From the NCBI GenBank assembly GCA_019614645.1, contig JABWDB010000013.1, positions 4,268,501 to 4,332,500 on the forward strand: 64,000 bases of DNA, read 5' to 3'. The notes under the pieces were generated by a model, which worked only from the letters and a program-made list of their open reading frames with translations, was not told where the DNA came from and searched no databases. The translations under genes and the position numbers were made by a program. Origin of the DNA: Stratiolaelaps scimitus. Its lineage: Eukaryota > Arthropoda > Arachnida > Mesostigmata > Laelapidae. Shown in pieces: positions 46,440 to 59,100 of the stretch (its first letter is position 1; the number at the start of each line of letters is the position of its first letter).

Positions 46440-48016
46440 TGAGACAGCAGGCGGTTCAGGGGAGGAGCATACAAATTGCGAACGCAGCCGGTGCCAACTT
46501 TTAAGAGCAGCAGCGGCTCCAGCAGCTCCGGCCGAAGTAGCGGCAACTGCTACAAAAGTCCGCCGCTCGGAAGACCGTCAATCGCCAGCGTCATGGCCAG
46601 CGCCCCATCGTACGCCATCATCATACGCGCTGATGGAACGATGGGTGGATTGTTGGACAAGGATGAGAAAAGAGAAGATCCGCTTGCTGCGCCAGTGTAC
46701 GCCATGAACAGTGGCCCGGATGTTGCCAGCTGATGCTGTATCGACCGGATGGGCCATTGAGGTAACGCCGTACGATGCGATAGCAGTGTGCCACTGTGCT
46801 CATGGAAGGTAGCGAACATAATCGCCAATGGCCAATGGCGCACTCGTTCGTAATTACGATCAGCAATCGCTATTGGCTAACTATATTACATACGCCAACG
46901 GGGCTGGCGGTGGCAGTGGCCCTGCGCCTCGAATATATACGGGTTACGACACAGGCGAGCAGTGCTGTGTCGGCCCTCTGGATTCGCGATTCTCCGTAAT
47001 GGCTTTGCCCCTTAGAATGCGTATAATATCATATTACGATGGTGGTACAGAGGGGGCGGGTAACGCCAATTGTTTAATCAAACATGTTGGGTCTGGCTCT
47101 CTATAAATAGTTGAAGCGAGTAGAAGTTGTGTATGATACGCTATCACGTTGTGTGTGTTCGTAATATGAACATGTCGTGTATCCATCGGGCGGGAGAGAC
47201 AGAGAAATGTCAAAAGAATTAGTGCAAGTACAATCCAAATTAAATTACTCCCAGTTCTATATTATAACTCGATAGCTGGTTATTGCGAAGCCAACTATTG
47301 GACCAAGGACGCGGAATATATTACACGTTGTTGATCGAGTAGCCGCTTTCGTACGTGAACATTTCATTGAGGTATTTTTTTTATTACAAAAACAACACCG
47401 ACAAAAAAGCGACCTATTCGATCTATATCTCAAATGAGTGGACAAAAACGGCCTCGACGATAGTTCGCCCCCCGTTGTCTCACTAGCAGAACACATTTCG
47501 CAGCTGATTCTCCTCCTCAGGGCCAGGCTCAAATCATTCTTCTCCCCGAAATTTCTTCCTACCATCAGGCTTCCGTTGGCATTCTACCTAATTTTCATGT
47601 AGCAGCAGCTGCCGGCGGGTAGACGGGCTTAGAAATAATGCGCGATGACGGCGGCCATGACAAATTGCCCCTTCTTGTATGGCCCTTCAAAGCAGCTTCT
47701 GCTCGTTTGCAGACTAGCAGGGCCCGAAGCAGCGAGCGCGGATGGGAAACAGGGGGGGCCCCGGCAATTGCAGGAGGGAGGCCAGGGCGAACGGATGTGC
47801 GCCGTCAAATTGTGGATGCGACTGTGTGTTGACTGTGTGAATGAACTCCACGCCGGCTCCATGGGGCGTGTCGGCTGTCTTGGCGCTACTCTGCCGCTAC
47901 TCGGCAGGGCCAAAGAGCGCCTGCGTGCGCCGAGCACGTAGCAGTGGGAGCTGGCAATGATAGAAGGGCGACGAAGACCGAGAAAAAACGGAGTCTTGCG
48001 AGAATGCCGCAGAGAA

Positions 48017-48018
<2 letters not shown>
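46440..48018. other. No supportable gene
   Basis: Plus-strand frames at 46476-46733 and 46828-47106 are the most protein-like here. The second contains Gly/Ser/Pro residues, but it opens just after a stop and lacks an acceptor. The stretch 46.8-47.5 kb is AT-leaning. Confidence 0.45.

Positions 48019-48049
<31 letters not shown>
48019..48049. repeat. (AT)15 microsatellite
   Basis: A perfect alternating run of 31 bases flanked by GA-rich sequence. Confidence 0.95.
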
Positions 48050-48052
<3 letters not shown>

Positions 48053-48579
48053 AGAGATACGTGGTTGAATTTCGTTACGAGCGCCAGCCAACAGCCGCCA
48101 GCAGCGGTGGTGGGAAGATCTGCCTGATGTCTTACCGGTCGTCATGTTTTACGGCGGATGAGCTGATGTGATCTCATCTCAGTAGCGTTTCGGTGAATTC
48201 TGTGTAGCGAGTTGCTGCTGATACAATATAGGTTGCTGTATATTAGCTAGTGAGGCGTCCTAATCGTCTGTTATCTGATGGGCGTTAGGTGAGACGTTCG
48301 AAAACGAAGTGTTTGGTTGAGCAGGGGCGCCAACTCGAAGGGATCTAGCAGAGGGAAGTATGGAGGGCAAGTAGAGTTCAGGGGAGTAGGACTAATCACT
48401 AGATATACTGAATCAATATGGGATATGACTACAACGCAGCATCCATACAGCGGACGTGACATATAGACGAGTATTGCTCAACACAAAAGCTTTCTTTTTA
48501 TATTCTTACGCGTTACCGACCAAATGGCTGGCCGGCAGACCAAAATTTTTGACCGACTCATACGTCAGACAGACTAGGT

Positions 48580-48607
48580 GGGGGCGGCGGGGGCGGCGGG
48601 GACGGCG
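48580..48607 (+). repeat. 9-bp GGGGGCGGC tandem repeat, about 3 copies
   Basis: Three consecutive units, the last altered. It reads as poly-Gly on the plus strand and poly-Pro on the minus strand. Confidence 0.9.
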
Positions 48608-48609
48608 GA

Positions 48610-50740
48610 CCCGACGAAGCGACGCAAGCAGAACCGCCAGCGTCCGAGGCACTAGGGAAATCAACGTGTAATCTAGAGAACAGACTGGCAAGCGCTACGG
48701 CGCACGGGGGTGAGTGGTTGTGCCGAAACGAGACTGCAGCAAGAGGTCGTAAGAGGTTGAAATCCCATCTGGAAATGGTCGGTCGAGAGCGGCTACCCAT
48801 AGGCAGTCGCCTCTGCCCTTCCTTCATAGGGGATTGCTTCATCAATTTTATGCCCTCAATCTTGTGATCGCCTCCCCGTCGGGCCGTCAATAAACGCGGC
48901 GCGCTGCTCCTTCCTTGGTCGGTCGGGTTCGAGAGTTCCGCTCCGTCCACTTGGCACCCGTCGGGGCCCCTTCGGCCCCGCTTGCTGCTTGGACCCGCGT
49001 AGCGAGAGACATGGCGGAAGATGACGATGACGACGACGACGTTAAGAATCCGCGAGTGCTTATGGAAAATCGGAGTTGACGTTGAGCGAATGAGAGAGAG
49101 AGATTGAGAGGGGGAGAGAGAGAGATAGGGAGAGTCGGATCGGAAGGCCTCGCGAGGCAGCGACGCCAGAAGAATGAGGTTGGCTTCACTTGAAAACCGG
49201 CTGGCAGTTTTCGGTTGGCAGACGCTGCTGCGTAGACTCAGTCTAATTCCTCAAAAGAGCGGCCGGTCAGAGCTTGGCAGAGTGGCGCGGGCTGCCGCCA
49301 GCCGCCGATTGAGCTGCTGGTATCTCTGTTTGGATGGCGGAGTCAGTCAGAGTTTAGCCGACCGCTATGTGTCTGTAGTGTATAACGTCTGCATTGTCTC
49401 AGCCGCCAACGGCACAGTTCACCGCCAACGACGAACAGGCCGCCCGCCACAGTCTGCACGGACCAGGCCGGGTAAAGCAGACGGAGCCTCGCTCCGCGGG
49501 GAGTGTGTGCAGTGCGCACTCAAAAGGCCGCTGAGTTTGCGGGCCACAACGGACGGATGCAGTCGCAGGCGTAGTGTAGTGGGTATGGCAGTCGGCGCCG
49601 GCAGGCAGCCACTAGCCAGCGAGCGAGCGATATTTTGCAGAACCCGCACACGCGTTGCCATAAAGTAATTTTGACGTAGGGAGAGAACAGTTGCTACTCG
49701 ATGCAGGGCCGGTCGGCCTCGTCCTCCGCCTCCGGGCTACCAAACGATATGGCGCACTGCAGATCGTGGATAGAAGTTCGCGCCAACGTCAGACAGCTGA
49801 CTACCACTACTACTGCAATGCGAAGGCAGCATCACATAAAGGCCGACGGCTGCTGTTTAATTTTTATGCATACGCCCCCATGTGAAGCAGCACTTCAGAC
49901 GTCTGGTATATCATATTGTGTCGCTACTCGTTGCTACATGCTGCCGTTCGGGAGCTTCGTCTGATGATGCACTTTGATTTTCCTCAGGGCCGGTAGCACA
50001 ATGAGTCTTCTGCCGTCGCCCCTCCATACGTTCCAACTCCCAAGCTCGTTATCTGCATTCGTCAGTCGCTGTGCTCGGTGTAGATTACTCGGTACTACAG
50101 ATCGATTGTCCCATTACGATTCGAGCACTGCACGCTGTGCCGCCCGCCGTAGCGCCTTATGAATACGTTGCCTCTCTTCTCATAAATGTTTTTGGTTAGC
50201 CAGCGCCGCCAAAATTGCAATTCTCATATTACCGACAGGTGGTGTCATGTAGTAGCCGCCTTGTATGCTGTTTTTTTCTCGCGTAAGGGTGTTCTGTTGC
50301 CAATGTGTCGATCCACCCTCAGCCCATATCTGGGTACGTTGTGGGCCAATGGACGTCGCGCAGTAAATTCTCTCCGCAATGCGGCAGGTCTGCTTGTTTG
50401 CCAGGCCCGTTTAAGCTTCCCACTTTACCCCTTGTACGAGTTACAGCGGCGGGCGCAAGTCTAAGTGGCCATTCCGCTCTCAACTAGCGCATTCACCATG
50501 GCCCCTCATCGCGTCCCAGCCTTTCGTCTTATACTGTACGAGTATCCACCATCCAACCCGTCAAGAACAATGGGGCAATAAATGTGATTAGCTAGGAGAG
50601 GCTCACCATCTCGCAAACAGACGAGCGCGTTGGATTCACCGTCGTTCGTCAGCTGTGCTAGCTGCCACCCGCCTTCTCCTGCATGCTCAACCGTACGATG
50701 GACGATCGCTGGCGATAACCGGGCAGCAGGAACCCTGGAT
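48610..50740. other. No supportable gene
   Basis: GC-rich DNA with GAC/GAT triplets near 49020-49042 and GA-rich motifs at 49090-49135. A 164-codon plus-strand frame (49174-49668) has no recognisable domain. 49.7-50.4 kb is mixed. Confidence 0.5.
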
Positions 50741-50755
50741 CTCTCTCTCTCTCTC
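50741..50755 (+). repeat. (CT)7 microsatellite
   Basis: A short CT run. No gene context is visible. Confidence 0.8.
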
Positions 50756-50759
50756 GTTC

Positions 50760-53700
50760 TTGGACAGCCATTGACCTAACGCCTTTCGCCGTCGAGAATG
50801 AACCATGGCACGGCTATTTAAACTCATCGATGCTGCGTGCCTCATGCGCCTCATACTCGTATCTGGCTGGTGGTCAGAAAAAGCGCCTCGCTGGTCGTCG
50901 GCCCACCATACTCCAAGCCTGGCAAAGTGGCCCACGCATTTTCCCGCTAGCAGCAGCCATTTCGATCACCGTTTCCCCCATTACCCCAATTGCAGCCGGC
51001 CCCGAAGGCCCATCTCCATCTTAACCCTGCTGTCTCGACGTCTATTGCAGGAGTATTGCCTGTCTAGGTTCGGTCAGGCGTGAACCAACATCGCCTCCTA
51101 ACGACAGCCACACAGCGACGCAGGCATCGGGAAGGGAGGGAGCCAGATAGGAAAGGCATTTTTACAAGGAGTCAATCTTGCATAACGAATCCTATCGTTT
51201 GCTAGTGCTGCGCACTTGCTTCGCTACGGCTAGCACCCCCTCAAGCTTCATGTGGGACTGCATGTGCCTGTGTGCGCCATGTGTATGGGTATGTGCGTAC
51301 GCTCTACACCGTTCGACTATGGCCTCGAACCCCTGTGGAAAGATTTATGTCACTCCCATCAGTAGTCCTTCAGGCGTACCAGGCAAGCCGGGACTACGAG
51401 TTCCCCTCCGAGGCCTATGCCCCATTGGCATGTCAAACAGAATCGGCTCGTGGTGATCGAAAGGCCGTTCGACGGCCACTCGTTAGAGTACTACTGCACT
51501 TCAATGCGGGTACGGCTTGAATGCTACTACGCAGAACATTGATGCTTCATCGATGAGGTGGGCCTCGGTGGGACGCAACTAGAGCTTTGGCAGAGGGGGG
51601 CTATCGAGGAGATCCATGCATAGTGAGCTGGCGTGTAGCGTCACCGTAGCTCACGGCAGTACAGCTATGCGATGAGCAATTACGCGCACAATGGCTTCCA
51701 TCTGCCATATCAGTGGCAGTTGCAGGTTCGATGGATAGCTTACGACTCACACACGTATGGAGTACGGTGGTACATATGGCGGGGACAGAACCGGACGAGC
51801 TATACTATATATACTACACTATAATGCGTATAGCCTATAAGCAATAGCCGAAACACTAGAGAAGAGATGAAGCAAGGGGTCGCATGGCGTGATCCAACCA
51901 GCTATCGCAGCATCGAAGTGGACCTGAGATCTGCGGTGGATGGTATACCATTCTATGCCTAGCTAGCGTCCGATACAAGCGGATTCACCCTACCTCGTAG
52001 ATCACTCTGATCTGTTGGATATCAGGCAGGCTGGTACAAGGAAAAGCAGGAAAGCCGAAGGGAAAGAAGGGACATGAAGGCCGCCAGTGGACCTCGGCCT
52101 ACGGCAGCGAGCAGCGGGAATGCTGGAACGGGTTGACAAAGGCAGGGCAGGCGGGCAAACAAAGGAAGCAAGCGTGTACGAAGTGTTGTGACAGCTGCGT
52201 GGCGCATGGAGCTCTTTCTTCTCCATGGCCTTTCTTGCTCCCTCCAGAAAATAAATAGCAGCAGTAATAGTAACCGGAATCATGGACCAAGCGAGGCGAG
52301 CGGATCTTATAAAGGAAGAGGTGGGAGGATTCGCAAGACACAACGCTCGTCTATAGGAGCCGATGGCCCGTGAGAGCGTTGTCGGTAGAGAAACGGGACG
52401 TCTTCGCGTTCTGAGCCCTGGGGCTGTCGATCCTCCCTTACCCGCGATCTCCGCTCATGGCTGGAGCTTGCTACTCGACTTCGTCCTCGATGAACCGTGC
52501 CATCGGCGCGTAGTGTCTTCACGAGGATCTGGCTTCGTTGAGACCCCCTGCCCCCAGCTTCTTCATCGTATGTCGTCGGTGTTGTCGTCGTCCCTGGTAG
52601 TACATGGCGCGATTTTACCTCTCACGGTTCATCCTCTCCGTTTCCTCCAGTCGATAAGTGAATTTCCTCCGGAGTAGCTGACTGCGGCGCCCACGTCGCC
52701 TGCGTGATGGGCAGAAGCCAGTCAGCGAAACTAACCCCGCGTAACGGTAGTGATAGAAGTTCACAGAGCGAAGTGCCTGCTTCTCTCTCGCTCTCTCGAG
52801 AGAGCTTTGGCCTATCTCGCCTTGGAATCTAGTTATAGCGTGTACCGGGAGACGTGGAAGAAGAACTGGTGTGCAAGTTGTTCCAAGATCTGCCTCCGGC
52901 CGCTAGGCTGCCGTGGCCATGCCGATAGCGCATAGCCTATGCATTCGTTCAGTTCTTGGCGGGCCCTACGACCGGAATCCACCACATCTCAGATCTTCTT
53001 GGCAGTGATATCAGACTTCGTTTCGGGATACAATGCTTCTGGCTGGCCGGCAACGCTTGGCAAGCAACGCAAACGTTGCTTCTGTCAGTCTTTCGGTATT
53101 CCGTCGCTCTCCACCTGTCGAGTAACCGAGAGAGGCGAACGTCCAACGATCGAGTGAGTGTTGGCTCTAGGTCTTGAGTTTGGCTAGGCTCGTTCGCTGT
53201 GTCGGTGTCGGCGTCGACTCCTATCATTGTCTACTCCCGCCGGGGTTGTAAACTCGGTCAACAGCGCGGCAGGCCTAGCCGAGCGAGCTGCCGCAGTAGT
53301 CTCCGCCTCTAGATCCGCGATCCGCTACTGCCGTCGTGCAGATAACAGTGGTGGTCCCGTTGCTGTACCGCCGGCGAGCAACTCTCCGAACCCACACTAT
53401 CTCGGAACAGGCCGGCACACAGCCAGGAGTTCAAGGGGGCTGCCAAGCAGCAGTAGAGGCAAGGAAAAGCAGGACATCGAATCGTTGCAGAAGTGTCTGT
53501 GTAGCAACTGCTGCTGCTGCGGCTGCTGCAGGCCCGCCCAGCTCAGGCCGCCTTTCCCTTGTGAGTGTCGCCGCTAGGGCTCTGACCCGGCCGAAGGAGC
53601 TATGTGTTGGCATCCTACGCCTTAACAACGACTGAGTCCGCAGGGACCTTCTCTCGCATGTTGGTAGCGGGTCGTCTCGGTTACCCCTGCTTGGCTGTCC

Positions 53701-54249
53701 CGTTACCTTCATCGGTGGGCTGGTGGGGTCCTGCCTCGCAACCCGACTACTGCCGCCTTGCGCACAGCAGCAGTAGTAGTCGAAGGCATAGAAGCGTTCG
53801 CGGTGGGCTGGCTGACGAACTCGAAGTACGCTCATTCCCTCTCTCTCTCCTGCTCGTTCCACTTAGGTTAGAGCAGTGAACAGCTGAGGCACGCGCGGAG
53901 GCGGTAGCGGCTGGATGCTGTTGTTAGACCGAATGCGCCCGCATCGTTGTCGTCTTTCTCGGCGCTTCGCTTCGGCGGCACCGCCTCCGGTTCGACTCCC
54001 AAATTTATGTAGACGACCCCCAAGCACTGGGCACCTACTACCACCAGCTTTCGCTTGCTGATGCTCTCGCAGTGCCTGCTTGCTTGCTTGCTAGCTAGCT
54101 GCGCCCGCCACTGCACAGCGGGAACGACTGGCAGCGTCCGGACGACCGACGAGTCGTGTGAGAGTCGGGGGAGAAAAAGAAAGATAGAGAGACACTGTGA
54201 TGCATATGAGTGCAAGCGAAGGACATTCATCCATCTGAGAGGAATGCGA
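50760..54249. other. No supportable gene
   Basis: Frames of up to 143 codons overlap on both strands. CTG triplets lie near 53508-53529. Nothing was recognised. Confidence 0.5.
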
Positions 54250-54263
54250 CCCCCCCCCCCCCC
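54250..54263 (+). repeat. C14 homopolymer
   Basis: Fourteen consecutive C bases. The true length is uncertain because such runs are error-prone. Confidence 0.85.
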
Positions 54264-54295
54264 ACCCCAGCCACCCCTGACGCCCATGTTCGCGT

Positions 54296-54332
54296 CCCAT
54301 GCTGGCGGCCCATGCAGGCGGGCCATGCAGGC
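54296..54332 (+). repeat. 13-bp tandem repeat, nearly 3 copies
   Basis: Units at 54296-54308, 54309-54321 and 54322-54332 share a CCATGC core and differ by one or two bases. On the minus strand they encode a repeated His-Gly-Pro-Pro-Ala-Trp-type motif in one frame. Confidence 0.85.
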
Positions 54333-54339
54333 TTCTGAA

Positions 54340-55176
54340 CGATCGCAGAAGATGCACAGGGGCCAGCTGCGACGATGACTAGTATGGCCCCTTGCCAGAG
54401 AAAGACGCTTGCCTGCCGCTTGTAGGGTGCACGCCTGTCCTCCTTCATTCTATCCACCCCTTATGATGGACATACCCAATGCAGATGACCAACGGCCAGA
54501 TGACCAGGACCGGCAGTCAGAAGAAGCCGGCCAACGCACGTCGCGATAGGGAAGACACAATGATGAAGCGAAGATCGTACGGTCGGACGCTAGACGGGGG
54601 AACGTTAGGCTGAGTTGGGGCCAGCCAGCCAGCCAAGCAGGCCGACAGGCAGCAAGGACATCAAGCGAGCAGCGGCCCGGATGCGAGCGGGCCTCAAGCA
54701 TGGTATGGTCCGACAGATCTTCTGATCTCGCGCGGGTTGGCCTGGACCGAGCCCATAATGTCTTTCGTGTAGTGTTCGTTCGCTCTTTCGTCTAAATGTC
54801 GTCCGTTGTCCGCCACAATGACTACCCCTGGCTCCGCTGTCTCATTCGAAGTACTACAACCGACCCAAGAAGGCACGTAGACGGGAGCCAGCCACACACA
54901 TGCCCAAGCAGTATAAGTTGAAGCTTGCAATGACGAACGTTTCGCTGGGCCAAACCGAACCGCCGAGGCTCAATCAATGTTGCGTGGAATGGCCCCAGCA
55001 GTGGCACAAAGGTATTTCGGGACGCATTTAGCCCGAGATATTCGCCACGGCAGATGGGCGTTGCGAGAGCGCGCGCCAGGGATAACAAAAATAAGCCAAT
55101 TTATATGTACAACTAACCACATGCGTGTCTCTGGGGGGTGTGTGCGTGTGTCTGTGTGTAATGTCGATTGAGATCT
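54340..55176. other. No supportable gene
   Basis: GC-rich, with GCCA tetramers near 54618-54640. Short overlapping frames only. Confidence 0.55.
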
Positions 55177-55192
55177 AGAGAGAGAGAGAGAG
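55177..55192 (+). repeat. (AG)8 microsatellite
   Basis: Eight AG units, followed by a CT-rich stretch at 55205-55232, so GA and CT tracts lie in opposite orientation within 60 bp. Confidence 0.88.
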
Positions 55193-55377
55193 ACAAAGAC
55201 AACTCCTCTTCCTCTATCTCTCTCTCTCCCTCTGTCGGAGGAACGCGACGCTGGTGGGCTTTTTCAACGCGCCTTCCCCTAAGATCCCTCCGCTACTCCA
55301 TACGAGATCCGACAAGTGTAGTCACTCCACAGCAGCTTCTTTCAAACATATGAAACTTGAGTAGGTAACGGGCGGCA

Positions 55378-55400
55378 GCCGCCGCCGCCGCCGCCGCAGC
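55378..55400 (+). repeat. (GCC)7-type triplet array
   Basis: GCC/CCG triplets run into CAG. They cause a poly-Gly or poly-Ala stretch in antisense frames. Confidence 0.85.
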
Positions 55401-56097
55401 AGCACAACTCAATCGAAAAATAGATGAACGCACCAGCCAATGTGAGCACATCAGCCAATCTGGCCGATATGAGTCGAACGGAGAGACGGCTATCGGGAGG
55501 CGGGAAGCGGCAGGAGCGGTCATATCGGTCATACGTTCCTATTTCTCTGTCATCGCCCATCGTCGTTCGCCGCTTCATTTTGTCATTTTGAAAAAGACGA
55601 CGACAACAGACGGACGAACGCGAACGCGAACAGAGGAATGAACGCGCGGGGGGCTTTGTAGCGGCTCGATAGAAATGGCACGGCTGTAGCAGGTAGAGGC
55701 ACTAGTGGTAGCAGAAGTGGCAGCAAACACATTTCATGTATCAAATTCCTTCTGTTCGTGCTGCTTTTTCGTTCTCTTTATAGGGAGGAAAGGCGGAGAA
55801 GAGCATGTGTCCCTGTTCTTGTCGTCCAACCGCCACCGGCACACGACCGTCTATCTACCTGGCACGCTCCATGGCGTTACCTCCCCCGTTCTCGTTCTTG
55901 CGATCGGCTCTTTGGACTCGGCGAAATGGAATCAACAAGTGATCGGCGCTGTCGCCGTTGTCATCCCATCGTCGACATCGACAGCCAGAGACACACAAGC
56001 ACAGTCATAGTCGTACTCAAAGAGACGCACACGCGGCCTTTTTCTCAGTCTCTCTTCGCTTCGACTAGCCAGGTTAGTGGTGCAGATGATTCTGCCG

Positions 56098-56151
56098 CTG
56101 CTGCTGCTGCTGCTGCTGTCGTTGTTGTCGTTGTTGTTGTTGTTGTTGTTG
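56098..56151 (+). repeat. (CTG)7...(TTG)7 compound triplet array
   Basis: Seven CTG units (56098-56118), a short mixed link, then seven TTG units (56131-56151). It reads as poly-Leu in one frame and poly-Val in another, and so accounts for the length of the two frames covering it. Confidence 0.92.
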
Positions 56152-56159
56152 ATACCGGT

Positions 56160-59100
56160 GCCGGTCGATTTGGGGAGATTCGGTTGCGACAGATGGCAAG
56201 CTGATATCGAGCAAGCAACGAGACAAGCGAGCCAGCAATGGGGAAAACGAGAAAGGGAACAGGACTCGGCTTTTCAGGCTTCCTTTCGGTCCTTACCGAT
56301 TTGCCGACTCAGGATGCCGCGAGGCTCCCTCAAACGCCGCCGCCCAGCCAGCAAGCAAGCAAGCAACTCCTCGCTGGCTAGGGAGGTACATAGGCAGGGC
56401 AGCTACCTCTCCACACCGCTCGCCTCCCTTTTCCTGTCCGGCTGTCTGTCTGAACGCAGGCACGTGGAACGTGGCCAGCAGTAGCTGCTAGTATGAGCTA
56501 GGGGGGAAATATCTTCATAGAAGGAAGCCGGGGCGAGGCCGAACCGAAACCCGTGGGTGGCCTGGCCCGATTTGGCTTCGTCGGCCGACGAGAAGGCCTT
56601 CCACCTGCCGACAAGCAACCAAGCAAGAGAAAGGCGGAGAAAATCGTATCGGCTGCCGCACAATCGTCCCATGCCCCGCGTTACATTCGGTCCCAACTCG
56701 CGTCATCGCCCCTCCCCCAAGAAGCAAGGAGGCATTTGTGTTGTCTCGAGTTTGCCCGCCAGTGTCGCCGCTGTCGTCGTCTGTAACCAACCACTTGTCG
56801 AGGAAGGGGCACGGACCGATAAGCCGAGCGGCACACAGACGAACAGACATCGAAACAGCAGGAAAGAACGAAACAAACAAACAAACAAAGCCGCCACAGA
56901 GCCGGGGGCAGAAAGAGAACCAGTGATGTATCAGTGGAAGCAGCATCGCATGGTTCCGGCCGACCCGACCAATGTCCTGCTGGAGCAAGTGCGTTTGCCG
57001 CGCGCGCCCCCTGCTGTTGCTACTGGGATGGCTTCTAATGCTGCTGTGGAGCGAGTGACGATACAGAGTCGAATCGGCCTAGGGACAGGCAATCAAATAA
57101 GCAACGTGTCGCGGGGAATGGTAGCTGTGCATGCCAAGCTGCTGTTGGCTGCTGCTAGCTGCTGTTAGCGCTACTTCGGCGCACGAGGCGTCCCGAATAC
57201 TCTTATATGTACTTGGTTACCTAGCGTGGGCAGGGCACACACCCGATTGTCTCGGAACCCCTCCGCTTTTGTCGCCTCGCAGCTCGGCCGTACTTCTCTG
57301 TGATGTTCCCTTGCCTAAGACTGACTCCTGCTGCAGGCTCCCGGTCGGCGACCTGCTGCTCGGTGACCGACGGCCGATAGGTCTATATCAGCCTCCGCTT
57401 CATGTGAGAGATATCTCGGTTGGCCCATACGAGGTAGCGCGTGAAACGAGATGCGGATAGCGGGAGGAAGTATTTGTTTTACAAACGCTACGTGCATGCG
57501 CCGCGGCGTGACGCATTCGCCGCGCGATCACTAACGATCATTGCAATTAACGAAGACAATGCCGTTCTTAGACAATGCTGGAGAGACAATATGAGCAGTA
57601 CAGTGTGTTGAATCGGGTACTATCCATTCTATACATCGAATGAGAGAAAATATACGCGCGAATTTCTCAGAAACGCCAGCGACCGAATGCTTGGATCCGG
57701 ATCCCGATCGGTGGGTCAGCCCTCCGGGGCTCCTCTCTCCTGCTGAGAAACCTAACAGCCATTGTTCTATTTTGTGCCCGATATTTCGGGAACGAACGAT
57801 TTGCAGTTGCTAGAAGACATGAGGCGATACTGAATCGTTGGTACGATCGGTAGGATTTCATTAGAGGTAAACATTATAAGGTTATATTCGACATAATTGA
57901 AAGGACGCGTCCCTTTCCTCATGCTACATAGACCTTGGGTACGTAGCTGGTCCCCGCGCGCGAATATACTAATTGAATAAATAACTAATTATATACGGCA
58001 GAAGGAAAGGGAACAGGCTACGTTCAACAAACGATGGCACGGCTGATGAGCGCATATATAATAGTTGGTCGTTCTGCTCTGGTGTTTGCGAATATCGACA
58101 GTGCCCTTTGATAAAACACCCTTCGTTAACTATCCGACTAACCCATTTGACCTACGTGGGGTAGGGTGCATATAAGTGCTGCTGTTTGACCAGCCAATAT
58201 ATTAGATTTGTACTAGGTGGGCTCCGACAGGACCGTTCTGACCTGTACCCATCATAGTATTGTATGAGCTGGGAACCGTGCCATCGCACTTGTCTGTTCT
58301 CGAGGCTATTCTAGCTTTTGCGAAGGAATATCTGTTCATCTGTACATCATCTGTATATCAGCAACCACTGCCGACATCATAACGGCCTACAGCAGGGCTC
58401 GACTTGGCTAGCTAGACTGGGCCAGGATAGCAGTACTCTGCATGGAACCCGGCCGCCCGTCCGTCACTAAGCCGAGACAGCAGTCCGTTGGCGAAGGACA
58501 ACAATACAAGAGAGCCACGGTACAATGCCCACCGGGACTAGGACGCGGTGCAACCGCGGCCGACGCCGTCAACTGCTGTTGACCGGCACCACACAATCGA
58601 ATAGGGAAGGCAACAGCAGAAGCAGCCACATTCGGGGACAGACATTCGGCTTTCGGGCAGACACAAGAGGCGTGTGGATAGACAGGGCGTGTAGATGGGC
58701 ATACGCCAGCATAGGCAAGCAACTCAATTGTTACTATTTCTTCGTTTCGTGCTAACAGTGGCGGCTGGCCAGTAGTGGCGCCTGCCAACAGAGTTATTGG
58801 TGGGATTGTGAAGTAGCAAGCCTGTCGCAAAGAGGAGGAGGAGGCGACGAGGCACACAAGAGAACGTCGCCGTTGTAGCTTCGAGCTAACGCGCTAGCTA
58901 ACGACTGCTGGTCGCGCTGTTGCTGGCGGTGGTCATAACGCAGCGAAGAGACAGCCAGTGGCGCTCAACCTCATTTCCCTGAATGGCGGGCCCCCACGCA
59001 TAGCCGTCACTGAGCAAGTTGGCAAAGCTCAAGATGCTCGGCGACGTCGGTTGGAGAGCTCGGTGATGACAATGCTGACGACATCTGGGCATCAGGGCAG

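Noticed and set aside
46828..47106. 92-codon plus-strand frame with Gly/Ser/Pro residues and a possible donor
   Set aside because: An in-frame stop lies just upstream, no acceptor is present and the start context is weak. It is not strong enough for a gene call.
53985..54005. B-box-like GGTTCGACTCC as a tRNA gene
   Set aside because: No A-box, anticodon arm or acceptor stem lies at the right distance.
56515..57168. 203-codon plus and 157-codon minus frames
   Set aside because: They share the same bases, and neither shows a domain or splice context.
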